This document shows, one piece after another, positions 42,612 to 51,380 of a DNA stretch of 64,000 bases (within the stretch, counting starts at the first letter, position 1; every line of letters begins with the position of its first letter). The stretch lies in contig DXQT01000007.1 of assembly GCA_019411365.1 (NCBI GenBank), positions 34,288 to 98,287 of the forward strand, given 5' to 3'. A model generated the notes under the pieces. The model did no database searches. It was not told where the DNA came from and saw nothing but the letters and a program-made list of their open reading frames with translations. This stretch comes from Roseburia sp. (GTDB lineage: Bacteria; Bacillota_A; Clostridia; Lachnospirales; Lachnospiraceae). The translations under genes were made by a program, and so were the position numbers.

Positions 42612-44771
42612 ATGAAAAAGAGTAAAGCAGCAGTCATATTAGTTGCGATTCTCGCTGCATTTGCGGGACTTGCCTATTATGCATCTATTATTCTTTCATC
42701 GACCGGTATTGGGGAAGAAATGAGTATTCCGCTTGGACTTGATCTGTCCGGTGGTGTATCGATCACCTATCAGGTCATGGATGAAAATCCGAGTGCAGAG
42801 GATATGAGTGATACGATTTACAAACTCCAGAAGCGTGTGGAAAGTTACAGTACAGAGGCATCCGTATATCAGGTTGGAGATGATCGTATCGCCGTTGAGA
42901 TCCCGGGTGTTACGGACGCAAGCAAGATTTTGGAAGAACTTGGTAATCCGGGTTCCTTAGAGTTCCAGCTTTCAGATGGTACCGTATTTATGACGGGTGA
43001 CCAGGTGGCAGATGCACAGGCTGCAACAACCACAGATCAGTATGGAAACAAGCAGTATGTGGTACAGCTTACACTGACAGATGAGGGAGCAAAGACTTTC
43101 GGAGAAGTTACTTCTGAAAACGTCGGAAAAGCACTTCCAATCGTATACGATGGAGAAGTTATCAGTTATCCGACTGTTCAGGAGGCAATTACCGGAGGTA
43201 CTGCACAGATTTCCGGTCAGAGCACCTTTGAAGAGGCACAGACTTTAGCAACACAGATCAGAATCGGTTCTCTTTCCCTGCAGTTATCAGAGTTAGAGTC
43301 CAGTGTGGTAGGAGCACAGCTTGGAAGCCAGGCAATCTCCTCCAGTTTAAAAGCGGCAGCAATCGGTCTTGTGATCGTAATGGTATTTATGATCATTGTA
43401 TATGCAGTTCCGGGTGTCGCAGCAGCTTTAGCACTTGCAATTTATACAGCACTTGTGATTGCAACTTTATACTTATTCGAGATCACATTAACATTACCTG
43501 GTATTGCCGGTATTATCTTAAGTATTGGTATGGCAGTGGATGCGAACGTTATCATCTTTGCACGTATCCGTGAAGAAATTGCATCAGGAAAATCCGTGAT
43601 TACTGCAATGAAGAATGGTTTCCACAAAGCGATGTCTGCAATCTTAGATGGTAATATCACAACATTGATTGCAGCGATTGTTCTTATGGGATTAGGTTCC
43701 GGTACTGTAAAAGGATTTGCATATACACTGATGATCGGTATTATCCTTTCCATGTTTACAGCACTTGTTGTCACAAGATGGATCCTTTATTCTTTCTACT
43801 GGTTAGGAATGAGAGATGAAAAATTCTACGGACGTGCAAAAGAGAGAAAGACGATCAATTTCCTGCAGAAGAGATATGTATTCTTTGCAATTTCTATTGC
43901 AGTTATAGCTGCCGGATTTATCGGTATGGGAGTACATAAGGCATCTGGTCAGAACTCCCTGAATTATGGACTTGACTTCATGGGAGGAACTTCCACTACT
44001 GCTGATTTCGGCAAAGAATATACGATCGAAGATATTGAAAATGATATTATCCCGGTTGTAAAAGAAGTAACTGGAGACAGCAATATTCAGGCAAACAAAG
44101 TAGAGGGAACAACTCAGATTACGATCAAGACACGTACTTTATCCAAAGAAGAGCGTGATGATCTGAATAATAAGCTGGCAGACAGTTTTGATGTAGATGA
44201 ATCCACCATTACATTCCAGAGTATCAGTTCCACGATCAGTGGTGAGATGCGTGCGGATGCAGTCAAGGCGGTTATTATCTCAACAATCTGTATGCTGATC
44301 TATATCTGGTTCCGTTTTAAAGATATCCGTTTCGGTGCCAGTGCGATCATTGCCCTGATCCACGACGTACTGGTTGTACTTACCGTATATGCGCTGATGC
44401 GTATTTCAGTCGGCAATACATTTATCGCATGTATGCTGACGATCATTGGTTATTCTGTCAACGATACGATCGTTATCTTTGACCGTATCCGTGAGAACCT
44501 TGCATTAAAGCATGGTAAACAGACAAGGGAAGATCTGATGGAAGTAGCAAACCGAAGCCTGACACAGACCTTATCACGAAGCATCAACACATCCATAACA
44601 ACATTTATTATGGTATTTATGCTGTTCCTTCTTGGTGTAGCAAGTATTCGTGAATTTGCACTGCCGCTGATGGCAGGTATGATCTGCGGTGCATATTCAT
44701 CTATCTGCATTGCAACCGAGTTGTGGTATGTGATGAAAGTTCATCTTGGTAAAAATAAAATAACAGAATAA
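42612..44771 (+). CDS. secDF: Protein translocase SecDF fusion
   Basis: A 719-residue fusion of SecD (about 1-400) and SecF (about 410-719), with six helices each. The SecD part has DLSGGVSITYQV and AVDANVIIFARIREE; the SecF part has GLDFMGGTST and YSVNDTIVIFDRIRENL. These use proton force to pull exported proteins across the membrane. The gene follows the SCIFF maturase at 25 bp, a neighbourhood I recall as conserved in Clostridia. A terminator follows. Confidence 0.95.
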   Translation: MKKSKAAVILVAILAAFAGLAYYASIILSSTGIGEEMSIPLGLDLSGGVSITYQVMDENPSAEDMSDTIYKLQKRVESYSTEASVYQVGDDRIAVEIPGVTDASKILEELGNPGSLEFQLSDGTVFMTGDQVADAQAATTTDQYGNKQYVVQLTLTDEGAKTFGEVTSENVGKALPIVYDGEVISYPTVQEAITGGTAQISGQSTFEEAQTLATQIRIGSLSLQLSELESSVVGAQLGSQAISSSLKAAAIGLVIVMVFMIIVYAVPGVAAALALAIYTALVIATLYLFEITLTLPGIAGIILSIGMAVDANVIIFARIREEIASGKSVITAMKNGFHKAMSAILDGNITTLIAAIVLMGLGSGTVKGFAYTLMIGIILSMFTALVVTRWILYSFYWLGMRDEKFYGRAKERKTINFLQKRYVFFAISIAVIAAGFIGMGVHKASGQNSLNYGLDFMGGTSTTADFGKEYTIEDIENDIIPVVKEVTGDSNIQANKVEGTTQITIKTRTLSKEERDDLNNKLADSFDVDESTITFQSISSTISGEMRADAVKAVIISTICMLIYIWFRFKDIRFGASAIIALIHDVLVVLTVYALMRISVGNTFIACMLTIIGYSVNDTIVIFDRIRENLALKHGKQTREDLMEVANRSLTQTLSRSINTSITTFIMVFMLFLLGVASIREFALPLMAGMICGAYSSICIATELWYVMKVHLGKNKITE

Positions 44772-44789
44772 GATCTGTTGAAGAAAAGT

Positions 44790-44821
44790 GAAAGTCCTGG
44801 CAGTTATTTGCCGGGACTTTT
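44790..44821 (+). terminator. Intrinsic terminator of secDF
   Basis: AAAGTCCTGGCA (44791-44802) pairs with TGCCGGGACTTT (44809-44820) with one T-G pair. Its T-tract merges with the next hairpin. Confidence 0.85.
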
Positions 44822-44932
44822 AAGATTCATAGGAAATTACGTCCTATGAATCTTAAAGCCCTCCGGGCGGGATCACACTGCGTCGGAGATGAATTATGTC
44901 GCGCAGGCGGTGAATCCTGTAGAACAGGATTC
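44819..44932 (+). repeat. Dispersed structured element, copy 2 (between secDF terminator and DUF1294 gene)
   Basis: The first hairpin, TTTAAGATTCATAGGA (44819-44834) / TCCTATGAATCTTAAA (44842-44857), loop AATTACG, shares its loop and upper stem with the copy before ileS, but the lower stem has compensating changes. GCCC-TCC-GGGC follows (44858-44868), then GAATCCTGT-AGA-ACAGGATTC (44912-44932). The 5' arm uses the T-tract of the secDF terminator, as in copy 1. Confidence 0.75.
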
Positions 44933-44956
44933 TATTTTAGAAAAAAGGAGAAACAT

Positions 44957-45235
44957 ATGGATACGATCGCAGCTTATCTGATCTTTTTAAATCTGGTGGG
45001 CTTCCTTATTATGGGAGAGGATAAAAGAAGGGCGAAAATGCATCGATGGCGGATCTCAGAAAGAATGCTTTTTTTAGTCAGCATTTTAGGCGGCAGTATC
45101 GGAACGTGGGCGGGAATGTATGTGTTCCGCCACAAGACGAGACACTGGTATTTTGTTATAGGAATACCACTGATCCTCATTTTACAGATCGCAGGTGCCA
45201 TCTGGCTTTATCGTCAGGGCTTATATCATTTATAA
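44957..45235 (+). CDS. DUF1294 family small membrane protein
   Basis: 92 residues. Three membrane segments and the conserved MGEDKRRAKMHRWRISERMLF followed by GGSIGTWAGMYVFRHKTRHWYF identify DUF1294. Function unknown. Start at ATG 44957 with AAAGGAG; a longer frame through the repeat element is spurious. The next promoter lies just after it. Confidence 0.88.
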   Translation: MDTIAAYLIFLNLVGFLIMGEDKRRAKMHRWRISERMLFLVSILGGSIGTWAGMYVFRHKTRHWYFVIGIPLILILQIAGAIWLYRQGLYHL

Positions 45236-45266
45236 TAATTTGATATAACTATTCTGGCATTTGGAA

Positions 45267-45295
45267 TTGCCAAAAAAAGGAAAGTCATATATAAT
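45267..45295 (+). promoter_or_regulatory. Promoter of glyA
   Basis: TTGCCA (45267-45272), a 17-bp spacer and TATAAT (45290-45295). Confidence 0.75.
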
Positions 45296-45374
45296 GATAA
45301 ACATAGCAAAAGACAAGTGTTTTTCGTAGAAAGACACATTGATCAAACAGCAAAGAAAGGGAGAATTACGGATT

Positions 45375-46616
45375 ATGTATACACTGGAAGATATTCAGGC
45401 AGTTGATATGGAAGTGGCAAATGCCATCACCGATGAATTTGAACGTCAGAACAGTCATATTGAGCTGATTGCATCCGAAAACTGGGTAAGCAAGGCAGTG
45501 ATGTCGGCGATGGGCAGTGTTCTTACAAATAAATATGCAGAAGGTTATCCGGGGAAAAGATATTACGGCGGATGTGAGTGTGTGGATGTTGTAGAGGAAC
45601 TTGCAAGAGAGCGTGCGAAAGAGCTGTTTGGCTGTGAGTATGCGAACGTACAGCCACATTCAGGTGCACAGGCGAATATGGCTGTACAGTTTGCCATCTT
45701 AAAACCGGGTGACACGGTCATGGGAATGAACTTAGATCACGGCGGACATTTGACACACGGAAGCCCTGTAAACTTTTCCGGTACTTATTTTCACATTGTA
45801 CCTTACGGTGTCAATGACGAGGGATTTATTGATTATGACAAAGTAGAAGAGATCGCGATGGAGTGCAAGCCGAAGATGATCATCGCAGGTGCAAGTGCTT
45901 ATGCGAGAACCATTGATTTCAAGAGATTCCGTGAGATCGCAGATGCATGCGGAGCAGTTCTGATGGTCGATATGGCACATATCGCAGGACTTGTCGCTGC
46001 AGGACTTCATCCAAGCCCAATCCCGTATGCACACGTTGTCACAACCACAACACACAAGACACTGCGTGGACCGCGTGGAGGCATGATCTTATCCAGTCAG
46101 GAAATCGCAGACAAATATAACTTTAACAAAGCTATTTTCCCTGGAATCCAGGGCGGACCTTTGATGCATGTGATTGCTGCGAAGGCAGTCTGCTTTAAAG
46201 AGGCACTTCAGCCGGAGTTTAAAGTATACCAGCAGAATATCATTGACAATGCACAGGCACTCTGCAAGGGACTGTTAAGCCGTGATATTAAAATCGTATC
46301 CGGCGGTACAGACAATCACCTGATGCTTGTTGATCTGACAAATTATGATCAGACCGGAAAGGCAGTGGAGAAACTTCTCGATTCTGTCAATATTACCTGC
46401 AACAAGAATACGATCCCGAACGATCCGAAATCCCCATTCGTAACAAGCGGTGTACGTCTTGGAACGCCGGCAGTTACTTCCCGTGGACTAAACACAGAGG
46501 ATATGGATCAGATTGCAGAGGCAATCGCCATGATGATCAAGGAGGGTGAACCGGCAGCTGATAAAGCGTGTGCAATCGTAAAATCGCTGACAGAGAAATA
46601 TCCGCTGGAGAGATAA
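45375..46616 (+). CDS. glyA: Serine hydroxymethyltransferase
   Basis: 413 residues, converting serine and tetrahydrofolate to glycine and methylene-tetrahydrofolate. The PLP lysine is K228 in [31 protein letters not shown] and [12 protein letters not shown] are typical. Length fits the family. ATG 45375 has GGGAG 11 bp upstream, a rather long spacing; an in-frame TTG at 45339 adds 12 residues and is less likely. A bidirectional terminator follows. Confidence 0.96.
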   Translation: MYTLEDIQAVDMEVANAITDEFERQNSHIELIASENWVSKAVMSAMGSVLTNKYAEGYPGKRYYGGCECVDVVEELARERAKELFGCEYANVQPHSGAQANMAVQFAILKPGDTVMGMNLDHGGHLTHGSPVNFSGTYFHIVPYGVNDEGFIDYDKVEEIAMECKPKMIIAGASAYARTIDFKRFREIADACGAVLMVDMAHIAGLVAAGLHPSPIPYAHVVTTTTHKTLRGPRGGMILSSQEIADKYNFNKAIFPGIQGGPLMHVIAAKAVCFKEALQPEFKVYQQNIIDNAQALCKGLLSRDIKIVSGGTDNHLMLVDLTNYDQTGKAVEKLLDSVNITCNKNTIPNDPKSPFVTSGVRLGTPAVTSRGLNTEDMDQIAEAIAMMIKEGEPAADKACAIVKSLTEKYPLER

Positions 46617-46653
46617 AAGAGAATAGAATATAATTTAATAATGAATAAAAAAT

Positions 46654-46690
46654 GAGGAACCTGTTTCGTGACAGGTTCCTCGTTTTTTGT
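46654..46690. terminator. Bidirectional intrinsic terminator
   Basis: GAGGAACCTGT (46654-46664) pairs with ACAGGTTCCTC (46671-46681); T-run on the plus strand, and adenines before it serve the minus-strand secreted protein genes. Confidence 0.88.
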
Positions 46691-46704
46691 GCTTTTTGAG
46701 TTTG

Positions 46705-47529
46705 TTATTTTACATCATCTGCAATACGGTACAGTGTGTACGAGGTAGAAATCGTATTTTTATTTTTATCGAGATATGTGATTTTCACGATTGTCGGTGC
46801 CATAATATCACCATCACGGCTGTATGACTCATAAGAGTAAGTACCATATGCGTAAGAGTAGTCATGTCCGTAATAGTATCCATAATGTCCTAACTGGATA
46901 CTCTTTCCATTTTTTACCTTTTTTGTTATCTCGGAGTTTGAATAAGTGGTTGAATAGGAAGAATTTGTTTTTGCAACTGGCTTGCTGTAAGTAGAGTATT
47001 CGATCTTCTTTAATTTATAACCCTTGTTCATTTTGACATTGACTTTGACAGAATTTTTATTGTAGACTGCCTTTGCGTAATCATATTCTTTGTTGTTAAA
47101 AGTTACACTCTTAAAAGGACTATTGTTAGAGAATGTCGGCTCGGTTACATTGACTTTGACAGTAAATTTTTTAATCTTTTTATTCTGTGCATTATATACA
47201 TCAAAAGATACTGTGTATTTACCGGTTTTCTTGGCATAGACACCAACGTATCCGGAATTACTGGAGCTGGAAAGTGAAAGTCTTGTTACTTTGGCTTTCA
47301 GGTTTTTGCTCGATGTTTTGATATTTTTGATGTTTTTTCCGTTTGTACCGAGCTGTACGGAGATAGCCGAATCATTGACCATCGGATAATTTTTGTAATA
47401 AGAAACATCTACAGCCTTTGGGGCGCTTGGACCTGTTGCAGCAGATACCGGCGCAGAAGGGATCAGTAATAATCCGGCGCACAGGCAAAGTGTAAGAACA
47501 GCGCAAGTAATTTGCTTAAATAATTTCAT
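46705..47529 (-). CDS. Secreted protein of unknown function (tandem paralogue 1)
   Basis: 274 residues with a signal peptide ending near residue 30 (LLLIPSAPVSA-ATG). It has an Ig-like beta pattern: IKNIKTSSKNLKAK, then YAKKTGKYTVSFDV, and repeated Thr/Val stretches. A Tyr/Gly-rich stretch is at about 210-240. It shares these motifs and the signal peptide with the gene immediately upstream, a duplication. No anchor is seen, so it is likely released or wall-associated by an unknown route. No catalytic motif. Confidence 0.75.
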   Translation of the reverse strand: MKLFKQITCAVLTLCLCAGLLLIPSAPVSAATGPSAPKAVDVSYYKNYPMVNDSAISVQLGTNGKNIKNIKTSSKNLKAKVTRLSLSSSSNSGYVGVYAKKTGKYTVSFDVYNAQNKKIKKFTVKVNVTEPTFSNNSPFKSVTFNNKEYDYAKAVYNKNSVKVNVKMNKGYKLKKIEYSTYSKPVAKTNSSYSTTYSNSEITKKVKNGKSIQLGHYGYYYGHDYSYAYGTYSYESYSRDGDIMAPTIVKITYLDKNKNTISTSYTLYRIADDVK

Positions 47530-47550
47530 ATCAGATATCCTCCTGTTGGA

Positions 47551-48186
47551 TTATTTTGCAAGACGGGAAATGGAATAAATACTCTCACATTCCTGCTTGG
47601 TATATTTGTCGATATAAGTAATAGTGATCTTGGTACGCGCAGCAAGTGAGGTAGAATAGTTTCTGCCGCTGGAATATGAATTATCAAATATATATGCGTA
47701 CTCGCCAAGCTTTAAGGTGCTGTTGTTTTTCATTGTTTTTACAACTTCTTTACCTGCAAATTTGACAGATTTGACTGGCAGGTCATTTTTTACATATACT
47801 GTTACTTTACCCGAAGAAAGTTTGTTTCCTGATTTATCGCAGATATTATAGGTGACTTTGTATTTACCGGTTTTTTTGGCATAGAGGCCGATAGACGCAA
47901 AGGTATCCGTGTATGTATCGTCTGAACTGGTAGTATAATAGTGGGTGTTTTTTGCAATCAGATTTTTACTGCTGGTTTTGATGTTTTTGATATAACATAC
48001 TTTGGCTTTTGGCAGATTGACATAGATTGCAGAACTGTCGAAAGAATTACTGGACATGCGAAGTACAGTGGTGGTCGGTTTGTTCCTGACGGCTGCGGAT
48101 ACCGTTGACTGCGGCTGCAGTAAAAGCATCCCGGCACAGAGACAGAAAGCTAAAAATAAGCTGACTGTTCGTTTGAAAATTTTCAT
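47551..48186 (-). CDS. Secreted protein of unknown function (tandem paralogue 2)
   Basis: 211 residues with a signal peptide (LLLQPQSTVSAAV). IKNIKTSSKNLIAK and GLYAKKTGKYKVTYNI are near-identical to the downstream paralogue, but it is shorter by one domain's length. It lies upstream in the transcript and 21 bp from the paralogue, so both are co-transcribed. Function unknown; the duplication suggests an expanding surface or secreted family. Confidence 0.75.
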   Translation of the reverse strand: MKIFKRTVSLFLAFCLCAGMLLLQPQSTVSAAVRNKPTTTVLRMSSNSFDSSAIYVNLPKAKVCYIKNIKTSSKNLIAKNTHYYTTSSDDTYTDTFASIGLYAKKTGKYKVTYNICDKSGNKLSSGKVTVYVKNDLPVKSVKFAGKEVVKTMKNNSTLKLGEYAYIFDNSYSSGRNYSTSLAARTKITITYIDKYTKQECESIYSISRLAK

Positions 48187-48461
48187 AAGTGAATCCTTCT
48201 TGTTTATAAATATTTTATAGATGTTACAAAAACATTATAATATGAAGGAAAATTTTATACAATCATAAATTAAAAAATAAATAAGGGAATTTTAAGAAAA
48301 TTTATAGCATTATATCAGGTAATTTTGATATGCCCAAACTTGTATTTTATGTCAGGTTATTTTATAATTGCATACAATAGATTGTGTATTTTATGAGCGG
48401 GGGGAGAGAAGAAAAAACAGAAACCCAGCCTGCCTGTAAAATATGCAGAAACGAGGAATAT

Positions 48462-49760
48462 ATGAAAAAACAGAATAAAGGAGTTCCGACAAACCGTGAT
48501 ATCCGTTGGGACAGACTTGATAATACAGCACACCTTTTTCCGGTCATTGCCGGGGAGAGCATGAGCAATGTGTACAGGATCAGTGTTACACTGAAAGAGG
48601 AGATCAATCCGGAATTACTGCAGAGGGCACTTGATATGGTGCTTCCGAAGTTTGACGGGTTTAACTTAAGACTGCGGCAGGGGGTGTTCTGGTATTATTT
48701 TGAGGAAAACGGAAAAGCGGCGCCAAAGGTTCGCATGGAGAACAATTTTCCATGCAGATATATCCAGCAGAATAAAAACCGCAGTTATATGTTCCGTGTG
48801 ACCTATTATAAATGCAGGATCAATCTGGAAGTATTCCATGTTTTGACGGATGGAATGGGAGGAATCAATTTCTTAAAAGAGCTGACTTACCAGTATCTGC
48901 GTCTGGCACATAAAGACCTGCAGGAAAAGCTGGGAGATTCATTAAGTGTTGATACGTCTTTGAACCGGGAAGACAGTTTCTTAAAAAATTACAAAAAAAG
49001 TTCCGCAAAAGGATACCAGACAAAAAAGGCATATCTGATCCGTGGAGAAAAGTTAAGACCGGGCGAGTTCGGCGTGATGCACGGTTATATGAAAATACCG
49101 GAGTTGAAAAGGGTCTGTCATGCGATGGGAATCAGTATCAACGAATATCTGGTAAGTGTGTACATCTGGAGCGTTTATACAGAATGTCTGCACGGCATGC
49201 CGTCAAAGTGTCCGATCCGTGTTGCGGTGCCGGTTAATCTGCGGCCGTATTTTAATTCTATTACCACGAAAAACTTTTTTGTCATGGTGTCCGCAGAATT
49301 TCATCCGACCAAAGAGACCTATACGTTTGCAGAGGTGGCTGCAATCGTGAAGGAAAGCCTGCGAAGCCAGATCAACCGGGAAAATCTTGAAAAGCTGTTT
49401 TCCTATAACGTTTCCAATGAAAAACTGCTGATTGCAAGAGTTGTGCCGCTTTTCCTGAAAAACCTTGCAATGAAGTATGTATATACAACTTCTGCACTTG
49501 CCAATACTGCGACGATCACAAATATCGGCAATATTTCCGTGACAGAAGAGTACCGCCCTTATGTGGAAATGTTTCATGCATTTCTTGCCATGTCAAAGGG
49601 GCAGCATCTGAAAGGAACGATCTGCTCTTACGGGGATACACTTGTATTCAGTTTCAGTTATGATCTTGTCGATGCGTCTGTGCAGCGTGGATTTTTCCGG
49701 AAAATAGCCTCGGACGGGATTGCGGTAGAAATAAAGAGTAATGGAGTAAATTATGAGTAA
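48462..49760 (+). CDS. Condensation/acyltransferase-superfamily protein
   Basis: 432 residues. The H126-V-L-T-D-G131 motif (in VFHVLTDGMGGIN) is the catalytic signature of CoA-dependent and condensation-domain acyltransferases. A second characteristic region is PIRVAVPVNLRPYF, like the DFGWG-side region of the family. Probably an alcohol or lipid O-acyltransferase. It overlaps the zinc-ribbon membrane protein gene by 8 bp. The start was placed at ATG 48462 with GAGGAA; an ATG at 48393 is a possible alternative. Confidence 0.82.
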   Translation: MKKQNKGVPTNRDIRWDRLDNTAHLFPVIAGESMSNVYRISVTLKEEINPELLQRALDMVLPKFDGFNLRLRQGVFWYYFEENGKAAPKVRMENNFPCRYIQQNKNRSYMFRVTYYKCRINLEVFHVLTDGMGGINFLKELTYQYLRLAHKDLQEKLGDSLSVDTSLNREDSFLKNYKKSSAKGYQTKKAYLIRGEKLRPGEFGVMHGYMKIPELKRVCHAMGISINEYLVSVYIWSVYTECLHGMPSKCPIRVAVPVNLRPYFNSITTKNFFVMVSAEFHPTKETYTFAEVAAIVKESLRSQINRENLEKLFSYNVSNEKLLIARVVPLFLKNLAMKYVYTTSALANTATITNIGNISVTEEYRPYVEMFHAFLAMSKGQHLKGTICSYGDTLVFSFSYDLVDASVQRGFFRKIASDGIAVEIKSNGVNYE

Positions 49761-50418
49761 ATGCAGAAATTGTAATGTGGAGATATCAGATGAAACAGAG
49801 CGCTGTCCACTCTGCGGATCCGTGTTAGAATACACAGGTGAAGTGGAGAATATGTACCCGGATGTGAGAGTGTACACCCGGAAAATGACAATGATCAGTA
49901 AAATCTATCTGTTTTGTGCACTTTTGGTTGAGGTGCTGCTCATTTATATCAATGTGGTCACCGAGTCACAGATTGCATGGAGTGCGATCACGGGGCTTGG
50001 ATTCTTTTACGGATATATGCTGATCCGTTTTGCAATTCTTGGAAAGACAGGTTACCGCGCCAAAATCACGGTACTCACGCTGATGGCGATACTGATCGTG
50101 ATCGCAATCGATTTTCTGGTCGGCTACCGCGGATGGTCTGTCAATTATGCATTGCCGTCGGCGATCATTTTAGTCGATGTTGGTATTATCATCTGTATGA
50201 TCGTAAACCGCAGAAACTGGCAGAGCTATATGATGTGGCAGATTTTTATGATCTTATGCAGCATTGTTCCGGTAATACTGATTTTTACCGGTATCGTGAC
50301 GGCACAGCTTTTTGCACTGATCGCATTTGCGTTTTCCCTGTTTCTGTTTCTTGGAACACTGATCATCGGAGACCGCAGGGCAAGGGTGGAACTGAAACGA
50401 AGATTTCATGTCCGCTGA
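49753..50418 (+). CDS. Zinc-ribbon membrane protein (DUF6320-like)
   Basis: 221 residues. A four-cysteine ribbon at the N-terminus (CRNCNVEISDETERCPLCG) is followed by about six membrane segments. I recall it as DUF6320, found in Lachnospiraceae beside acyltransferase and esterase genes. The ATG overlaps the stop of the acyltransferase gene by 8 bp, showing translational coupling. The ribbon could bind zinc and anchor partner enzymes at the membrane. Function unknown. Confidence 0.78.
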   Translation: MSKCRNCNVEISDETERCPLCGSVLEYTGEVENMYPDVRVYTRKMTMISKIYLFCALLVEVLLIYINVVTESQIAWSAITGLGFFYGYMLIRFAILGKTGYRAKITVLTLMAILIVIAIDFLVGYRGWSVNYALPSAIILVDVGIIICMIVNRRNWQSYMMWQIFMILCSIVPVILIFTGIVTAQLFALIAFAFSLFLFLGTLIIGDRRARVELKRRFHVR

Positions 50419-50453
50419 GTTATATTTAGAATAAAAAAAACAGGAGCAATCGG

Positions 50454-51380
50454 ATGAGAGAGAGCGAAGCGAGCATCAGGGGAAGAGTCATGAGGGACTT
50501 GATCGCCCATGTGACAAATGATCACCTGATTGGGAAAAAGATAAAAAATGGAGAACTGAGGAAAAAAATCGGGGATTCGGAGCCGCCGTGGAAATGTCCG
50601 GACTGTTTTTCATTAGATGTGATCGAGATGGATAATTTCTCCATGGAGTATTTACAGGCAAAAGAAAATCCGAATACGGAAAAAGTAATCTTACAGCTTC
50701 ACGGGGGCGGATATGTCGGAGCGATGCGGAATGCATACCGTATGTTTGCCGGACTTTACTGTGAAGTCAGCCATGGAATGAGTGTTCTGACACCCGATTA
50801 CCGTGTGGCACCGGAACATCCGTATCCGGCGGCTTTAGAAGATGCCTATGCCGCATACTGTTATCTGTTGGAACAGGGGTGGTTTTCCGAGCAGATCATC
50901 ATCGCAGGAGATTCCGCAGGAGGCGGTCTTGCGATGGCATTATGCCATTATCTGAAAGATCACGGAAAGCAGCTTCCGTGTGGGATCGTAGCCATGTCAC
51001 CGTGGACAGACCTTGCGGCGAGCGGGGAATCTTACGAGACAAACTTTGAGCGCGACCCGTTATTTGGAAAAACAAGGGACAGCCTTATTTATAATAAAGA
51101 TTATATTGGGGATAACGACCCGTATAATGCTTATATTTCGCCTTTATATGGGGATTTCAGGGGATTTCCGCCGATGCTGATACAGGTTGGTTCCTATGAG
51201 ATGCTGCTCTCGGATTCTGTGGATGTGGCTGCAAAAGCCAGAGAACAGGGAGTAAAAGTAAGAATCAGTATTTATGAAGGAATGTTCCACATCTTTCAGA
51301 TGGCAGCAAAAATGCTGCCGGAATCTAAAAGAGCGTGGGTTGAGATCGGTAAATTTATTGATGTTTTGCTAAATGACTGA
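50454..51380 (+). CDS. Alpha/beta hydrolase (HSL-type esterase)
   Basis: 308 residues. The HGGGYVG motif begins at H83 (oxyanion hole), and nucleophile S154 is in GDSAGGG; the His is in GMFHIFQ. Such enzymes hydrolyse short acyl esters. It is third in the operon with the acyltransferase and zinc-ribbon membrane protein, 36 bp after the latter. A pair of an O-acyltransferase and an esterase suggests ester addition and removal on the same compound. Its 3' end overlaps the convergent phosphofructokinase gene by 26 bp. Confidence 0.88.
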   Translation: MRESEASIRGRVMRDLIAHVTNDHLIGKKIKNGELRKKIGDSEPPWKCPDCFSLDVIEMDNFSMEYLQAKENPNTEKVILQLHGGGYVGAMRNAYRMFAGLYCEVSHGMSVLTPDYRVAPEHPYPAALEDAYAAYCYLLEQGWFSEQIIIAGDSAGGGLAMALCHYLKDHGKQLPCGIVAMSPWTDLAASGESYETNFERDPLFGKTRDSLIYNKDYIGDNDPYNAYISPLYGDFRGFPPMLIQVGSYEMLLSDSVDVAAKAREQGVKVRISIYEGMFHIFQMAAKMLPESKRAWVEIGKFIDVLLND

